Part shown: piece after piece, positions 10,439 through 26,228 of the stretch
How positions within the stretch are numbered: the first letter of the stretch is position 1
Layout of the letters: every line of letters begins with the position of its first letter
Assembly: GCA_950295325.1 (NCBI GenBank)
Contig: OX485805.1
Span: 41,628,758-41,688,757 of the forward strand
Source of the DNA: Polytrichum commune
Taxonomy: Eukaryota; Streptophyta; Polytrichopsida; Polytrichales; Polytrichaceae
Length of the DNA stretch: 60,000 nucleotides
Direction: 5' to 3'
Made by a program: the position numbers and the translations under genes
The notes under the pieces: generated by a model
The model's database searches: none
What the model saw: the letters and a program-made list of their open reading frames with translations, nothing else
Told to the model about the DNA's origin: nothing

Positions 10439-10585
10439 CTTGGCATGTATGGACATGGATTACTTTATGTTTCTTGTAAGGAACATAGACAACAATAAAT
10501 TGTCTTGGCATGTATGGATACGGATTACTTTTCATTTCTTGTAAGGAACATAGGCAACAATAAATTGCATTGGCATGGGAAATGT
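10439..10585. repeat. short tandem repeat, period about 64-66 bp, 2.2 copies
   Basis: TGGCATGTATGGA starts at 10441 and 10505, and TGGCATGG restarts at 10571. Each unit carries GGATTACTTT, TTTCTTGTAAGGAACATAG and CAACAATAAATTG. Minus-strand frames through it are repeat translations, not a gene. Confidence 0.8.
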
Positions 10586-11478
10586 AAGTAATGGTAGGGT
10601 GCAAACAAATAGGTTGTTTCAGAGGGTTAAGTAATTATAAGGAACCTTTCATTCATGCATTGGAAGTAAGTAGCCCCTAAACAAAATACCCCTCCTCCAC
10701 GTGGTGCACAAAAATCCTATAGAGTGACCCACTATGTGGGCCCCACACATTGAAGTGTTGATATAGAGTGAATGTGTGGGACATATAGAGAGGCTCCTCT
10801 TCTCCAAACTATAGCACCATGTGGCACCATTTGCGAGTCGTTTAGTGGAGTCCCCCAAGTTTAGTTGCAACCTCCATCTATCGACTCATAACCAATGTTT
10901 ATACGATTGTAGTAGTTGGCCTCAAAGTCTCCATCATTTAAGGTAGAAAAGCCAAAAACGGTGAATGACCACTACGGGCACACTAGACTAACGGAAGAAT
11001 GATACTTGTGTGGACCCTAAATGGCTAATGGTAAAAGTGGTTGCTTGAAAAGGAGGCAGTGATAGGCAAGATGCAATGATTGGCTAGATGGGTGATGTTT
11101 CACACCACTTGCGATCGCTTTTGGGTGCCATTCAGTTATCCGTTTTGTGTGCATTCGTATGTTGAGTAGGATATTTTGATGCTCAAATTAGGGAGACTCT
11201 ACTATACAAGTAGGGGGTTTAACTTGCTTGCCCATTGGGAACATGTAATTAATTTTCCTCTACTCCATCTTTGAAGAAAATTGCACAAAATTTTAATCCA
11301 TTCTTTTTGGTTGAATCAACTTATTTTCACTGTTTTCCATATATCTACCTTATGAGCGAGGTGGCCACAAGGGTTGTAGATATCATGTCATGGAGTTTGC
11401 TAGAAATTTAGCAAGAGTTTACCCCTCCCCTCCACCCCTCACACACGTAAGGTATGCGGGTGTATGTCAAACACTGTG

Positions 11479-11514
11479 TTTGATGTGTGTGTGTGTGTGT
11501 GGGGGGGGGGGGGT
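11479..11514 (+). repeat. (GT)n-(G)n compound low-complexity tract
   Basis: A GT dinucleotide run passes directly into an uninterrupted run of about 14 G. Two further long plus-strand G runs lie downstream, at about 12282-12294 and 12446-12462. Confidence 0.9.
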
Positions 11515-11515
11515 T

Positions 11516-11915
11516 TAGGTGAGGATCAAAGAACAAATATCTTCAAGACACATGTTTAAAAGAGATTGTAGATATTAGTAATTGATACACACGCAATAAT
11601 GAACACAATTGGGAGGGCTTATGAACTCAATTAAGAAATTGATAAACATGCACTTTCAATAACTATATGTAAAATGAGAGAAGGTTTGATTTTCAATTTG
11701 ATTTTTGTCAATGCTTCATCGTAGATTTGTGTATGCATGTTTCCTTGCATGTGGATTATACCTGATAACTTCTTCAGATTTACGGTTCTAAGGCTTTGAA
11801 TCCATGTTCTTGCCATGAAAAGACAGTGGTTTCGTTAGAATTTGTGTAAATCTAATTAGTAGAAGTTGGAGAGCATGGAAAATGAACCAAAATATGACCC
11901 ACATACCTTACACAG
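11516..11915 (+). repeat. dispersed repeat family B, copy 1
   Basis: About 400 bp alignable with 52350-52665 in the same orientation. Shared blocks include GTGAGGATCAAAG, AGAGATTG, AATGAACACAATTGGGAGG, AACATGCACTTYCAATA, TTTTCAATYT, CGTAGATT and TAGAAGTTG.AGA.CATGGAAAA. A partial third copy is at 53438-53550. No ORF is conserved, so I call it a degraded element of unknown class. Confidence 0.6.
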
Positions 11916-12281
11916 GTGAATGTTCACAACACCTATGGAGGGAGAGGACAAATCGGGAGACATGACGATGAAAAACATGATTATGTAGCCTAAATTACCC
12001 CTAAATCGGGGTCATGGGCTCCAAATTAATGTAGTGAGACTAAGTTAGGATGAATCAAAACCAACCTAAAGGAGGCATGTTTTTATTATCACCCCCATCG
12101 GTAGGTGTTGTATGACAAAATCCCACATACACATGCATATTGGATGGTTACTTTTTGTATTGTGCCATTCCCCACCACATTCTATTTCATCTGAAAAAGA
12201 AAATTTACTTATTGATTTTAAAAAGTGGGTGAATAATGATTTGAGATTTGCAAGCCAATTGGAAAAGGATGAAGATGGAAG

Positions 12282-12462
12282 GGGGGGGGGGGGGATATAA
12301 TATTTAACATAATCTTTAGATGTGATAAACATGCTTAACTAATCCATGTATTGACCTAGCATTCGGTTGAAAGCCTGGTTATGACACTAGGATGCTTGTG
12401 ATCTTGTAAATTTCGAATTCATTTAAAAGGTACATCCTTAGGACGGGGGGGGGGGGGGGGGG
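12282..12462 (+). repeat. two poly-G homopolymer runs
   Basis: Runs of about 13 G (ending near 12294) and about 17 G (ending near 12462), separated by about 150 bp of AT-rich sequence. G runs of this length can form G-quadruplexes and are often length-unstable or assembly-sensitive. Confidence 0.85.
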
Positions 12463-15400
12463 TTATTTTATGTGCAGTGAGCAATGAGTGGTGAGTGAAT
12501 AATAATTTTAGGGTTCAGTAAAAAAAGAGGTAGCTATAGAGGATAAACAACATGATTGCTAGATTATGTGTGGTGAGAAATGAACACTGAGTAGTGAACA
12601 ATGAGAAAATAACAATATGTACACGATTGTAATATATATGTGTATATATATATATATATCATAATTGTATTGCATGCCTTATGACATTAAGATAATGATT
12701 AACATTGACATTCATAGTATGAACAATTTAATGATTCAACACAAACGCAAAGAGTGCAAAGAAGATAGAGTTGGACACAAGACATGTACCAACATATACC
12801 ATAAGTAAAAGCAAATAAAAATAATAATACCAATAATGAAACATTTGGTAAGGATAGTTGAACATGTGCAAATTAAAAACTAATCATCGTTATAACTTGT
12901 CGTGATGGATGTTAAACATAATTCGGCCTCTAAATTTATGAAGTCTAAAATTTGCCGATGATAATGTCTAGTTTTTCTATACGTTGACGGGAAACGTTGA
13001 ATAACTAGAACAATGTTGATTTTCAGGAGTGAACGTGACTGAAACAACCAGTATAAATTCAATTAAAACTTGAATACAAAACGAGAAATCAAAATAAACA
13101 CTCAGCAAAGAAAAAAAATTACTTGTTGAGATCTTGTATTGTGATGAATTCCACTGCAATATCGAAAAATAGATTCAACAATATGAAATCTACAGAAGTG
13201 TGCCAATTTGTCTCTTTTAAATGAAATTTGTTAGTAATTGATTTCTAGGCTTGCAAACGATAATTTCCAGCCCAAACCAAAAATGTTGCCCACAAAGATT
13301 TTGAGATCCCCATCTTGTTCGAAAAAAATCATCAAATATTCTACTTGATTTTTCCCAATGAATTCTCCAAGAATCTACTAACCTTGAGTTGACATCTTGG
13401 ATTTCTATATGATTGTTGCCCAATAATACATAATAATAATAATAATTTCAAGTCTATTGTCATGAATAAAACCTTAAGAAATCTGATATTGAAGTAGGTC
13501 TAACCAAAGGCATTGATAATAAAAAAACATAAAAGAATAGAGAACCTTAATTTTGAAGAACGTTGAAAAAAAAGCTTCTCAATTACTGATGTTGAGTCAA
13601 ACATATAAATTATAATGAGTGAAAATTGCATTTTCTTTTAGGTGAGAAGAAATTAGGTCAACAATAAACTCCAATGAATCATCAAACAACTTAAAATTGA
13701 AAGACAAATGATCAAAAAAATTATTGGTATCCATTTGCAAGAAAAGATGACAATGAAATAATGAAATAATAAAATGCGAGATAAAAATAAAATACATACC
13801 TTTAACAAATTTTTGGTCATAATCGACAACATTAAATGAAAAATGTCATGTGAATTTTGTGAGTTTTTTCAAAATTGAAGTTAAATTTTGAATTCTTCAA
13901 CAAAATTGAGTGTATGTATGTGCTTTAAATGTATTCCCTAAAACAATTTAACCATGAATAAAGTTGATTAGATAGTTTTTTAGAATGATTTTGCAAAGAA
14001 CAAATCTACCAATCTTGGATTTAAAAAGAAAATTCTTCGTCATCATTAGCTTTATAATTCATGTTTATCAACCTTAATATGCCGAGTTTGATTTTGAGAT
14101 CTTTAAGGGACTTAAGTGTAGGCATTGGCGGCATCGCCAATACCCTAGAGGATGTCTTGTAAAGTTTTTCAGCGTCATGTTTTTTGGCCAACTCTATTTT
14201 TAATAGTTACAAACGTATGGGCATCACCACCAATACCCCTAGACTACAAATTTAGTAACAAGTTTAAGTTTTGCAATGAAAATGAACCATGTTACAATCC
14301 AAAATATCTCATTTCCTCGTGGCACCTCCAATATGTACATACATAATGTCATTTAATAATATACACATCAAAAAATTCATACAAATGTTTACATCAAATA
14401 CCAAACTGTTTGAGCTTCCACATCTTGGTAGTGTTTCTCCCCTATCAACTTTCTTAGTAGGCTCATTTTCTGTTTTCATCCCTCCTCTATTCTCATCTTC
14501 ATCTTCTCTTCTTTTCCTCCTCTATTTTTGAAGTCTAATGAGAATAGAAATGTGAACTTTAGGTTTTCTATTTATTATACAATGATGTGAATTGCAGACA
14601 ACCATAAGCATTTCTATCAACATAGAGAACATTTTATCATTGACCTCAATAGAAATATTGACAAAACAAATGCTCATTCCAATTCTGTTCTAGCATCGCC
14701 GAACTTCAAATCTTTTTTGCTTTGTCATTCTCATCACATGCAAGTGGAGGTGACGGAAAATTTAAACTCGCAACCTCACACTTTGGAGCGGTTGATTGCA
14801 GATTTATCATAATCTGGTAAGAATGGATCGTGTTGATCCAACCTTGACCAATGTCACATTGAATGGTAATGAGAGGGGATGTAGGTTTGTTGAAACAAAA
14901 TTTTGAACACTTACTTGTTCCATCTTTGTCCCTACATGGATTCATCAAGTGGATGTCACTTCAAGTGTTGGAAAGTTGCTAGAGATCTATGGTATGAGAG
15001 CTTTCTTGGTGGATTTGCTTTGTGCAAACCTTGGCAAGTGTAGGTGAGCATTGACAATCATGTAAGTGATCACCTCAAGTTACGTTGTTAGAGTGATGAC
15101 GCAAAATAACCATAAGTGGCGAGCCAACAAATTCCTCAATGCTCATGGAGAATGCGGCCGCATTCAAGTGTTTAGATAATGCAATCAATAATTCTTAAGA
15201 TAAAAAATCTTATTGTTTGCTTATGGAAAAACCTCCGCAAGTCAACCATGGTGTTGACAAGATGTCACCTAGATGGCATGTGCAATACTTGCAAGACTCA
15301 TTTGCTTTCTAGTCCCAACTTGTTGAGGTGACCTTGGATACAAATCTTGGAGTTGAGTTTCTCCAATTCAAACGTACAATGGGAGCGCCAAGGTAACATA

Positions 15401-15736
15401 TCTATAGATATGAGGATTTAGAATAGGTGTTGGGCAATGTTTTGCTACCAATATTAAGAACTTTAAGGATGTCATTTGGAACCTCTATGTTCCAATTTGA
15501 TTATAATACACTCTTATACCTAGCAAAAATTTCAATAAAAGACTTAAACAGCATGTGGATAATAAGCTTCAACGTACAAAATCTTGTTTGCCGGACAATT
15601 ATGGGCCATACATCTTGTTTGCCATACACAATGTTGGGTAGTACATGTCAATATACAATAAAATGCCCCTATGGAAATATAATATTAGCACCAACTCGCA
15701 AAACAAATCTAAAGAGACATATCACAATCATTACAT
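12463..15736. other. AT-rich intergenic sequence, no gene recognised
   Basis: Apart from a short (TA)n near 12640-12658 I see no repeat with a partner, no RNA gene and no frame with protein-like character. It is the region downstream of the adenylate kinase stop codon, so the first few hundred bases below 15737 should hold the 3'UTR and poly(A) site of that gene. Confidence 0.45.
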
Positions 15737-19886
<4,150 letters not shown>

Positions 19887-22800
19887 CGCCTCTCTCGCTC
19901 TCTCGCTGGATTGCTGCTGTTCTTTGAGGAAGCAAATTAAAAGCAAAGCTTGAGAGCTTCTCCCACCTTTCCCGCTTCTGGGACAGTATTCTTCTTGCTC
20001 CCCTAACAACCTCTTCGCCATTGTTCCCCCTCGCGTTCCCGACATGGAAACCGGGAACTAATCACGGGGAACCAATGACGCAAATATCTACGACCTATAC
20101 AAAATTTGCAAAGGTTGAATGGAAAAGGTGTATGGGCGCCAATGCTATTGACATTGACCACTTTTTCAAAGTAGTTGGCCGTTGACGGTGGCATGTTGGA
20201 CAAAAGGTGTATATTAAATGGTTTGGCACATTTATTCATCTACATAGGTGTAACAGGTTGGGACATGTCCCCACTTATTTTTATACATTCTGAAGCTTTG
20301 CAATGGGGATGTCACATGGGCACTGACACAATCACATCTTAAAGTTCTAGAATAGCCAAATGTCGATATTGGTATGTTGAGTGGACGGTGCAGGGATGGC
20401 CTAGGACATTATTTTCTTATGCAAAGGTGCAACGGGCTAGAGTAGCGGATTGGCACATGCCCGAATTAGCAACATCCATGCCAACATATTTAGCACCTCA
20501 AAAAATGGATGTATGGTTGTATATTAGATTTTTTTTCCTCATGATTTGGATGAATAAAAATTAAATTGTAAAGTTCCTTATGGGTGACCGATCACCTCTA
20601 AATAAAGATTTTAAAATCATTGCAACAAGAATAAAGGGTTAATTCTATATTTTGCAAAAATACTTAATCTAGCTTCTCCAAGATTCTACTTACCTTGAAT
20701 TTGCTAGCTTGCTTGCCTAAGATGTCCATTTAGACACAAAAGTTCACATATTATATTGCACTTGAAATAAAATACAACCATGAATTGAATCAAGGCTCGA
20801 GAACATCGCTCAAGATGACCCAACCTAGAGAGGACAACAAATGGAGCAAAAGTCTAACTTACCTGAAGAACTTACATAATGACCAAAGAGAAGAATTCTC
20901 ATTATATTAAATTGTTCTATAAGTTTGGGTGAAAAACTAATGCTAAAATGTGGGCCACTCTAATCATCCAATCAAGGTGGAAAAAATAAATAATGGGGTC
21001 TACATCTAATATTTTCACTTAGTGCACCCCCCAAGTTCCAAAGCTAGAAAGAAAACAAATTGTGAAGCAAACCTATTGATACTGGTTTGAAGATCACGTG
21101 CATTCCAGTTGGTCTTTAAAGCAACTTTGCAATCGTTGCCGTTTCTAACCCTAACCCTAGCAAGTGATGTGCTCGCCTCAAAGGGCGGCATTTCGGGAAA
21201 GGACTATATGCCTCCTCCTCGATAATATGGACCAAAACCATTCTTCCCCTAGATTTTCTTGGACATAAGTTGCAACCAACACAAATGTATTACTTCAAGG
21301 AAAATTGTAGCATAAATTACAATAGTCATGCACATAGATTCTATTTAGAAAAATTAAGTGACCCATACTAATTCTAAGCTAGAGATTTGACGTGGGTTGA
21401 ACGTGGGTTGAAAATTAGTGTGGGTTCTAGAGAATTACTGTGGGCCACACTAAAGTGATTGTTTAGTGTACCATGGGCTAAACCCTCGGTTAACCACAAG
21501 CTACAACTGGGAACTTTGGGAACTCGGTAGGGGAACTTGTAGAGGGAACTTTGAGAACTTCGTCTCTCTAGTGCAGCCATGGTGGCTATGGCGTCCTCTT
21601 GCCACGAGGAGCCTCCCTCTTGCATCCGCACGGCCGTAATTCCTTCCACCTGAAGCTTTTCGGCGCACTCCAAACATCTAGTACGTAATAATTATCATTT
21701 TCCTCTTTCCGTCTTTACGAATATTCACCTGTGGAGGGTTGTTTTGGTGTTTTCTTCTCCGGAAAGGAGTCGGTTCAATTTGCTTTGTCGCAACATCAGG
21801 GAGATTTAGCTCCTCTTACTTTTCTTTGATAGTTTGAAGTCATGTTTAATCTAAAATTTCATTATGACATAAAATCTGTCTCGTTTTTTTCCCATTCACA
21901 CGGCTACGTGCTGAGGTTGCTGCGATGGTTTTATTGTGTCGAGTCTTAACTTCTCAGGAGAGAACCCGATTGTACTAGTGCAAGATGAACGTCTAGTCTT
22001 CTTCTTTTTTGTATAAATTTTCTCTGAGATTCGATAACAATCGGTGGAACTGAAATTTTTGACTCACATAAAATGAATCGGAGCTGTGAGCAGTTTTTAG
22101 GTCGTGTACTTTGCGTAGGATTGGATATCGTGGCTATCTAAAAAATTTTTAAAAAATCTGTACGACTGGAAGTTAGCTATAATAATGCTTAATCTGCAAC
22201 TCCTGTGCGTGAAATTTGGCATGTTGCGGAAAATTAGCTTGGTGAGTTCACGAAATTTTATGTATCTAATTTCATGTATATAATTCTTGGAGAGGGGATA
22301 TCTCAGCTGAGAAGCACATGTATATGGTAGAAGCGCCTATCACGGACACTTTGAGCACTTGAGACCCTTAACATGTATAAATTATTTCACGACATTTTTA
22401 AAGACCCTATCAAATCCATAAGGAGGTTAACGCACATAGAGTTCATTAAATTTTGACACCGTGCAATTCTCGATATGATTATTGAAGTTCAAGACTCCTT
22501 TGCAACCCAAAGTGATTACACAGCCCTCAAAGTGGATAGTGTTGATCATCGACATTTTTGTCTGTTTCAACAATGAGCTACGTTTTTAGTTCTTAGAGTA
22601 ATATAATTAGTACTCATGTTCAAGTAAGTAGCTGGACTTTGGGACAAAATATAGGTGTCAGAATTGGGGTCACTAACGGAATGGCCGCTTCTACCTTAAT
22701 GAACGAACAACGAACAACGAAGACGAAAGAAGTAGTCATTTCACTCCCTGTGAGCTATGGCTATAGTTTGGAGAGCGTCTCTAGGTTGGGAGATTGTGGT

Positions 22801-23932
22801 GCAAGAGCTCCAGATAGAGGCACATGAAGACCGAAGAACGTCTTCATTGCACAAGGTTTTCTTACTTCCATCTTACAAACAGTTCCTTTCTTGAGATTGT
22901 CTTTAGGAGGTGATGTAGTTAATGGCGAGAAAACTCCATTTTTTGGGTGTAATAAGGTTATCCGTCAACCCAAGGGTACTTTTTTTATTTAGAGTTGGTC
23001 CCCTCTGATTTTTTATTGGTTTTTATGCATATCATTTCAATATTTTCTTCCCCCTTGTGGTGCAATCTTGGAGGTAGGGTAGAATTTGAATGAAGAGCAA
23101 CTTCATTGAGGGCCAAACTCACTATAAGACCCCTTGGAATACCAAAATGGGTTGGACCCTCAATGAACCGTTAAAGGAATGTTCTTTGATTGAACCTCCA
23201 CACTACCTCCAAGCATTGCACTGAAAACTTACCGAACATGGAAGGCATTGTATGCAAAACAATCAACTCCCAACCAAAAGTCATGCTGAGTTAGCGGATA
23301 ACTCTATTGGCTTTCTAGGATAATCTCTGGCTGTTGTAAAGGCGTTCGTAAAAGTGCATGGTGAGGCTGGCATGTCTCTGAATGTATTCCACAAGTCAAG
23401 GGAAAACATCTGTATGAACAGTACCCAAATTCCTTCAGGAGGTGTAATTCTTAGCCAACTTCTTTGTGGTAGACGATAGGCATAGCTGCCTACAGTCAGT
23501 CTTTCAATCACTCGGTTGTTTGCATACGTCTCTACATGACAGCAGTAAGGAAGCACCTGTGTATGCATGCGAGCATGACCCACAATATCTCAATCATGAT
23601 CAAGTCAGTACTTGCACTTCCTGATCATCTTGAATTCTTGCAGGAGCAAACATTAGACTCAGTTTATGCCATCCACCTTGGACTATCCAGATTTCATGTT
23701 ACATGGACTAGAACTCTGATGTGTTATTGCATATTTCGAGAAGGGTGAGTGTAGAGAAGGGTCCAAACCCTTGGTTGGGTTTCATCTTGGCACGTGCATG
23801 AAGGTTAGTCACTGCAAAGATGTGAGATGATTCGTATGTAGCACTGCCTGAGGAATAAAGAGGTCCACGAAGGACAATCGCATTTGAAGGAGTTTGGAGT
23901 GATCAAATTGGGAATTTCACGTAGACTCTTTG
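19887..23932. promoter_or_regulatory. divergent intergenic region between adenylate kinase and glycosyltransferase
   Basis: About 4 kb that must hold the promoters of both genes, whose starts point away from each other. 20189-20275 and 20370-20470 are diverged copies of one segment. CTAACCCTAACCCTAG at 21145-21160 is telobox/telomere-like. A GC-richer patch at about 21500-21690 contains GCAGCCATGG (ATG at 21578) starting a 24-codon frame, which could be a uORF in a spliced leader of the glycosyltransferase. I found no TATA box I would defend and no protein gene. Open frames at 22639, 23281 (minus) and 23536 look accidental. Confidence 0.4.
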
Positions 23933-25441
23933 ATGGAGGCCCAGGCTGAAGCTGTTCATGTCAAACCTCAACATTCTTTCTGCAGCCGAGCTTGGAGAAT
24001 TTCTATCTGGTCATGTGCGTCTGTATTGGCCCTGAGTGTGATACTGGCGTACGTGCGAGACAAACAGCCTATTCTTCTTGAACTTGGGTTACAAAAGCTG
24101 GAGCAATACGTCCCAGCATTTCTGGAGCTGTGGGCAAGCCATGATAATCAACAGATTCAGTGTGGCACTAGCAAGGGAACATGGGGGACAAAAACATTCA
24201 GGTATTCTTTACTCTGGATGGCGCCATTCTTGTCAGGTGGCGGCTATTCCTCAGAAGCACTCTCTTATGTTTCTGCTCTGGAAGCCTGCAAGGTGGTGAA
24301 CAAACTCAAGATTAGCCAGCATGGAGATGCTGAGAATGTGGAGTTCTGGAAGGGCTTACCATCTGCAACTAGGCGGACACTCCTGCCACTCTTTTTCGAG
24401 GACATTGATCTTGCAAGTAGTCTAGTTGTTTGTCATAGCGAGCCGGGGGCATGGTACCCCCCTTTGTTTCAAACACCCCCTTGCCCTCCCACTGGATACA
24501 ACCAGGCTGCTTATGTCATTGGCCGCACAATGTTTGAGACTGACAATGTCACTCCACACCATGTTGAACGATGCAACAAAATGGATGAGATCTGGGTTCC
24601 AACGCAGTTTCATATAGACACATTTACCCAAGCAGGAGTTGCATCAGAGAAGTTGGTGAAGGTGATACAATGTGTGGACACCCACTTTTTCAACCCTTCA
24701 AAAGTGCTACAGCCATTGCAACTGCAAACCAGTGAGTGGGTATTTGACTCTCACTCTGAAGTAGCTCACACTGGAGCCCCTTTTATCTTTTTGAGCATCT
24801 TCAAGTGGGAGCATCGTAAGGGATGGGATATTCTCCTGAAAGCTTACTTGCAAGAGTTCTCAGCAGATGATAATGTTGCTCTGCATCTTATTACAAACCC
24901 TTACCATTCAACTCATAATTTTGCTGCTGCTATGAGAGAGTTTGTATCTACATTTGAGTTAGACGAAAGCGACAAGGAGTGGCCAAAGGTCCACGTGGTT
25001 GACTCACACATTCCTCAGACATCCCTTCCACAGTTATATAAAGCTGCCGACTGCTTTGTGTTGCCAACAAGGGGAGAAGGTTGGGGCCGACCGATTGTGG
25101 AAGCCATGGCTATGCAGTTGCCTGTCATTGCAACAAATTGGTCTGGCATGACCGAGTACATGACAGACCAGAACAGTTACCCACTGCCTGTAGAGGGCAT
25201 GTCACAGGTTGAGGAAGGTCCATTTAAGGGTCATTTTTGGGCAAAGCCATCAATCAAACATTTGAAGTCACTGATGAGGAGAGTAGTAGTGAATCCTAAA
25301 GAGGCCAAGCAAAAGGGAATGGTAGCCCGTCGAGACATGGTAGCAAAGTATGCTCCTGAGGTTGTTGCACAGGTTGTACTAGAGCAGCTGCTCCGCATTC
25401 AAGATAAACTTGATCCACTTCCAACTACAGAAGCTTCTTAG
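23933..25441 (+). CDS. GT4-type glycosyltransferase with N-terminal membrane anchor, single exon
   Basis: A GT-B fold, family-4-like transferase that probably moves a sugar from a nucleotide-sugar donor in the endomembrane system; acceptor unknown. The product is 502 aa from ATG 23933 (the preceding in-frame TTG is not a start) to TAG. One hydrophobic segment (about residues 24-41, SIWSCASVLALSVILAYV) after a short basic N-terminus predicts a type II membrane protein. A Gly-rich N-domain loop (GGGYSSEALSY) is followed by the C-domain motifs SIFKWEHRKGWDILLKAY and TRGEGWGRPIVEAMAM, where Glu382 and Glu390 form the E-x7-E donor-binding motif, then LPVIATNWSGMTEY. It resembles the uncharacterised plant 'UDP-glycosyltransferase superfamily' proteins of the At3g10630 kind as I know them. 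Intact, with no frameshift. It converges with BIG, with tRNA-Cys in between. Confidence 0.9.
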   Translation: MEAQAEAVHVKPQHSFCSRAWRISIWSCASVLALSVILAYVRDKQPILLELGLQKLEQYVPAFLELWASHDNQQIQCGTSKGTWGTKTFRYSLLWMAPFLSGGGYSSEALSYVSALEACKVVNKLKISQHGDAENVEFWKGLPSATRRTLLPLFFEDIDLASSLVVCHSEPGAWYPPLFQTPPCPPTGYNQAAYVIGRTMFETDNVTPHHVERCNKMDEIWVPTQFHIDTFTQAGVASEKLVKVIQCVDTHFFNPSKVLQPLQLQTSEWVFDSHSEVAHTGAPFIFLSIFKWEHRKGWDILLKAYLQEFSADDNVALHLITNPYHSTHNFAAAMREFVSTFELDESDKEWPKVHVVDSHIPQTSLPQLYKAADCFVLPTRGEGWGRPIVEAMAMQLPVIATNWSGMTEYMTDQNSYPLPVEGMSQVEEGPFKGHFWAKPSIKHLKSLMRRVVVNPKEAKQKGMVARRDMVAKYAPEVVAQVVLEQLLRIQDKLDPLPTTEAS

Positions 25442-26156
25442 GTTTGAAACTACCCTTTACTATTCTGTTCTCTAATATCTCTCCAACTACAAGGATTAAT
25501 TGTGTGGGTCCATCACCATTTGAGAGTGTGGCATTCTTACGAGTTTTGAGCATGGCCTATTTGAGAATGTAAAGCATAGCAAGGTACCTTGGTTGTCTTA
25601 TCACGTAATGTAATAGATGTTATTTGGCACATCAATGGTCTTGTGTATCCCAGCAACCTGTTAAAGGTATTTGTAAACGCAACTGTTTGAACCCTAGTCC
25701 TTGCCAGGAGAAAGTGATAGTGTCATATGCTACTTAACACTGTAGAACAGGAGAATATCCACCTTATCTATAAGGTATACGAGCCTAATTTGGTTTTCTA
25801 TCTTGATCAGACACCTATGTTTGAGTGAAGTGTGGTTATGAGTGTGCTTTAAATGGGCTGGACTGGACTGGACTGAACTGGACTGATTGTTGTCAATTAT
25901 GATACATCAGCAAGTAACCGTTTATTTACCCTGTCTATCTTGTGTACCTGTCACTTCTTAACACTGATCATTGCGTGAAAGTGTTTGAAATTTCTGAAAG
26001 CATTTAAAAGTTGAAGCCTGAAACTGCTATTTATGTATTTTCATTCACTATTCATTAACATTAAGGCAACTTCACCTCATGGTGCCTCTAAAGATTGGCA
26101 TGCTCCCAGGATTGATTTGTGTGAGACATTAGAGGTCTCTAGATTGAGAGTATCAG
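25442..26156. other. 3' flank of the glycosyltransferase, with a short pentanucleotide-like repeat
   Basis: Downstream of the TAG at 25441; it should contain the 3'UTR. A degenerate (GGACT)n run lies at about 25857-25884. No further gene is seen before the tRNA. Confidence 0.5.
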
Positions 26157-26228
26157 GGAGGTATAGCTCAGTGGTAGAGCAATCGGCTGCAGTCCGATAG
26201 GTCAGCGGTTCGACCCCGCTTGCCTCCT
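26157..26228 (+). tRNA. tRNA-Cys, anticodon GCA
   Basis: A complete 72-nt cloverleaf can be drawn: acceptor GGAGGTA/TGCCTCC (7 bp, one G-U), D stem GCTC/GAGC with loop AGTGGTA, anticodon stem ATCGG/CCGAT with loop CTGCAGT (anticodon GCA), variable loop AGGTC, T stem AGCGG/CCGCT with loop TTCGACC, discriminator T. Internal promoters: an A box spanning TAGCTCAGTGG and B box GGTTCGACCCC. TTTTT at 26228-26232 is the Pol III terminator. The D-arm matches eukaryotic nuclear tRNA-Cys rather than a plastid copy. There is no intron. Confidence 0.95.

Noticed and set aside
21374-21677. Two overlapping minus-strand frames in the GC-richer patch
   Set aside because: The longer one starts at TTG; neither shows recognisable motifs, and splice continuation is unclear.
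23930-23932. TTG as the glycosyltransferase start
   Set aside because: Plant nuclear genes start at ATG; the ATG directly after it (23933) is the sensible start.
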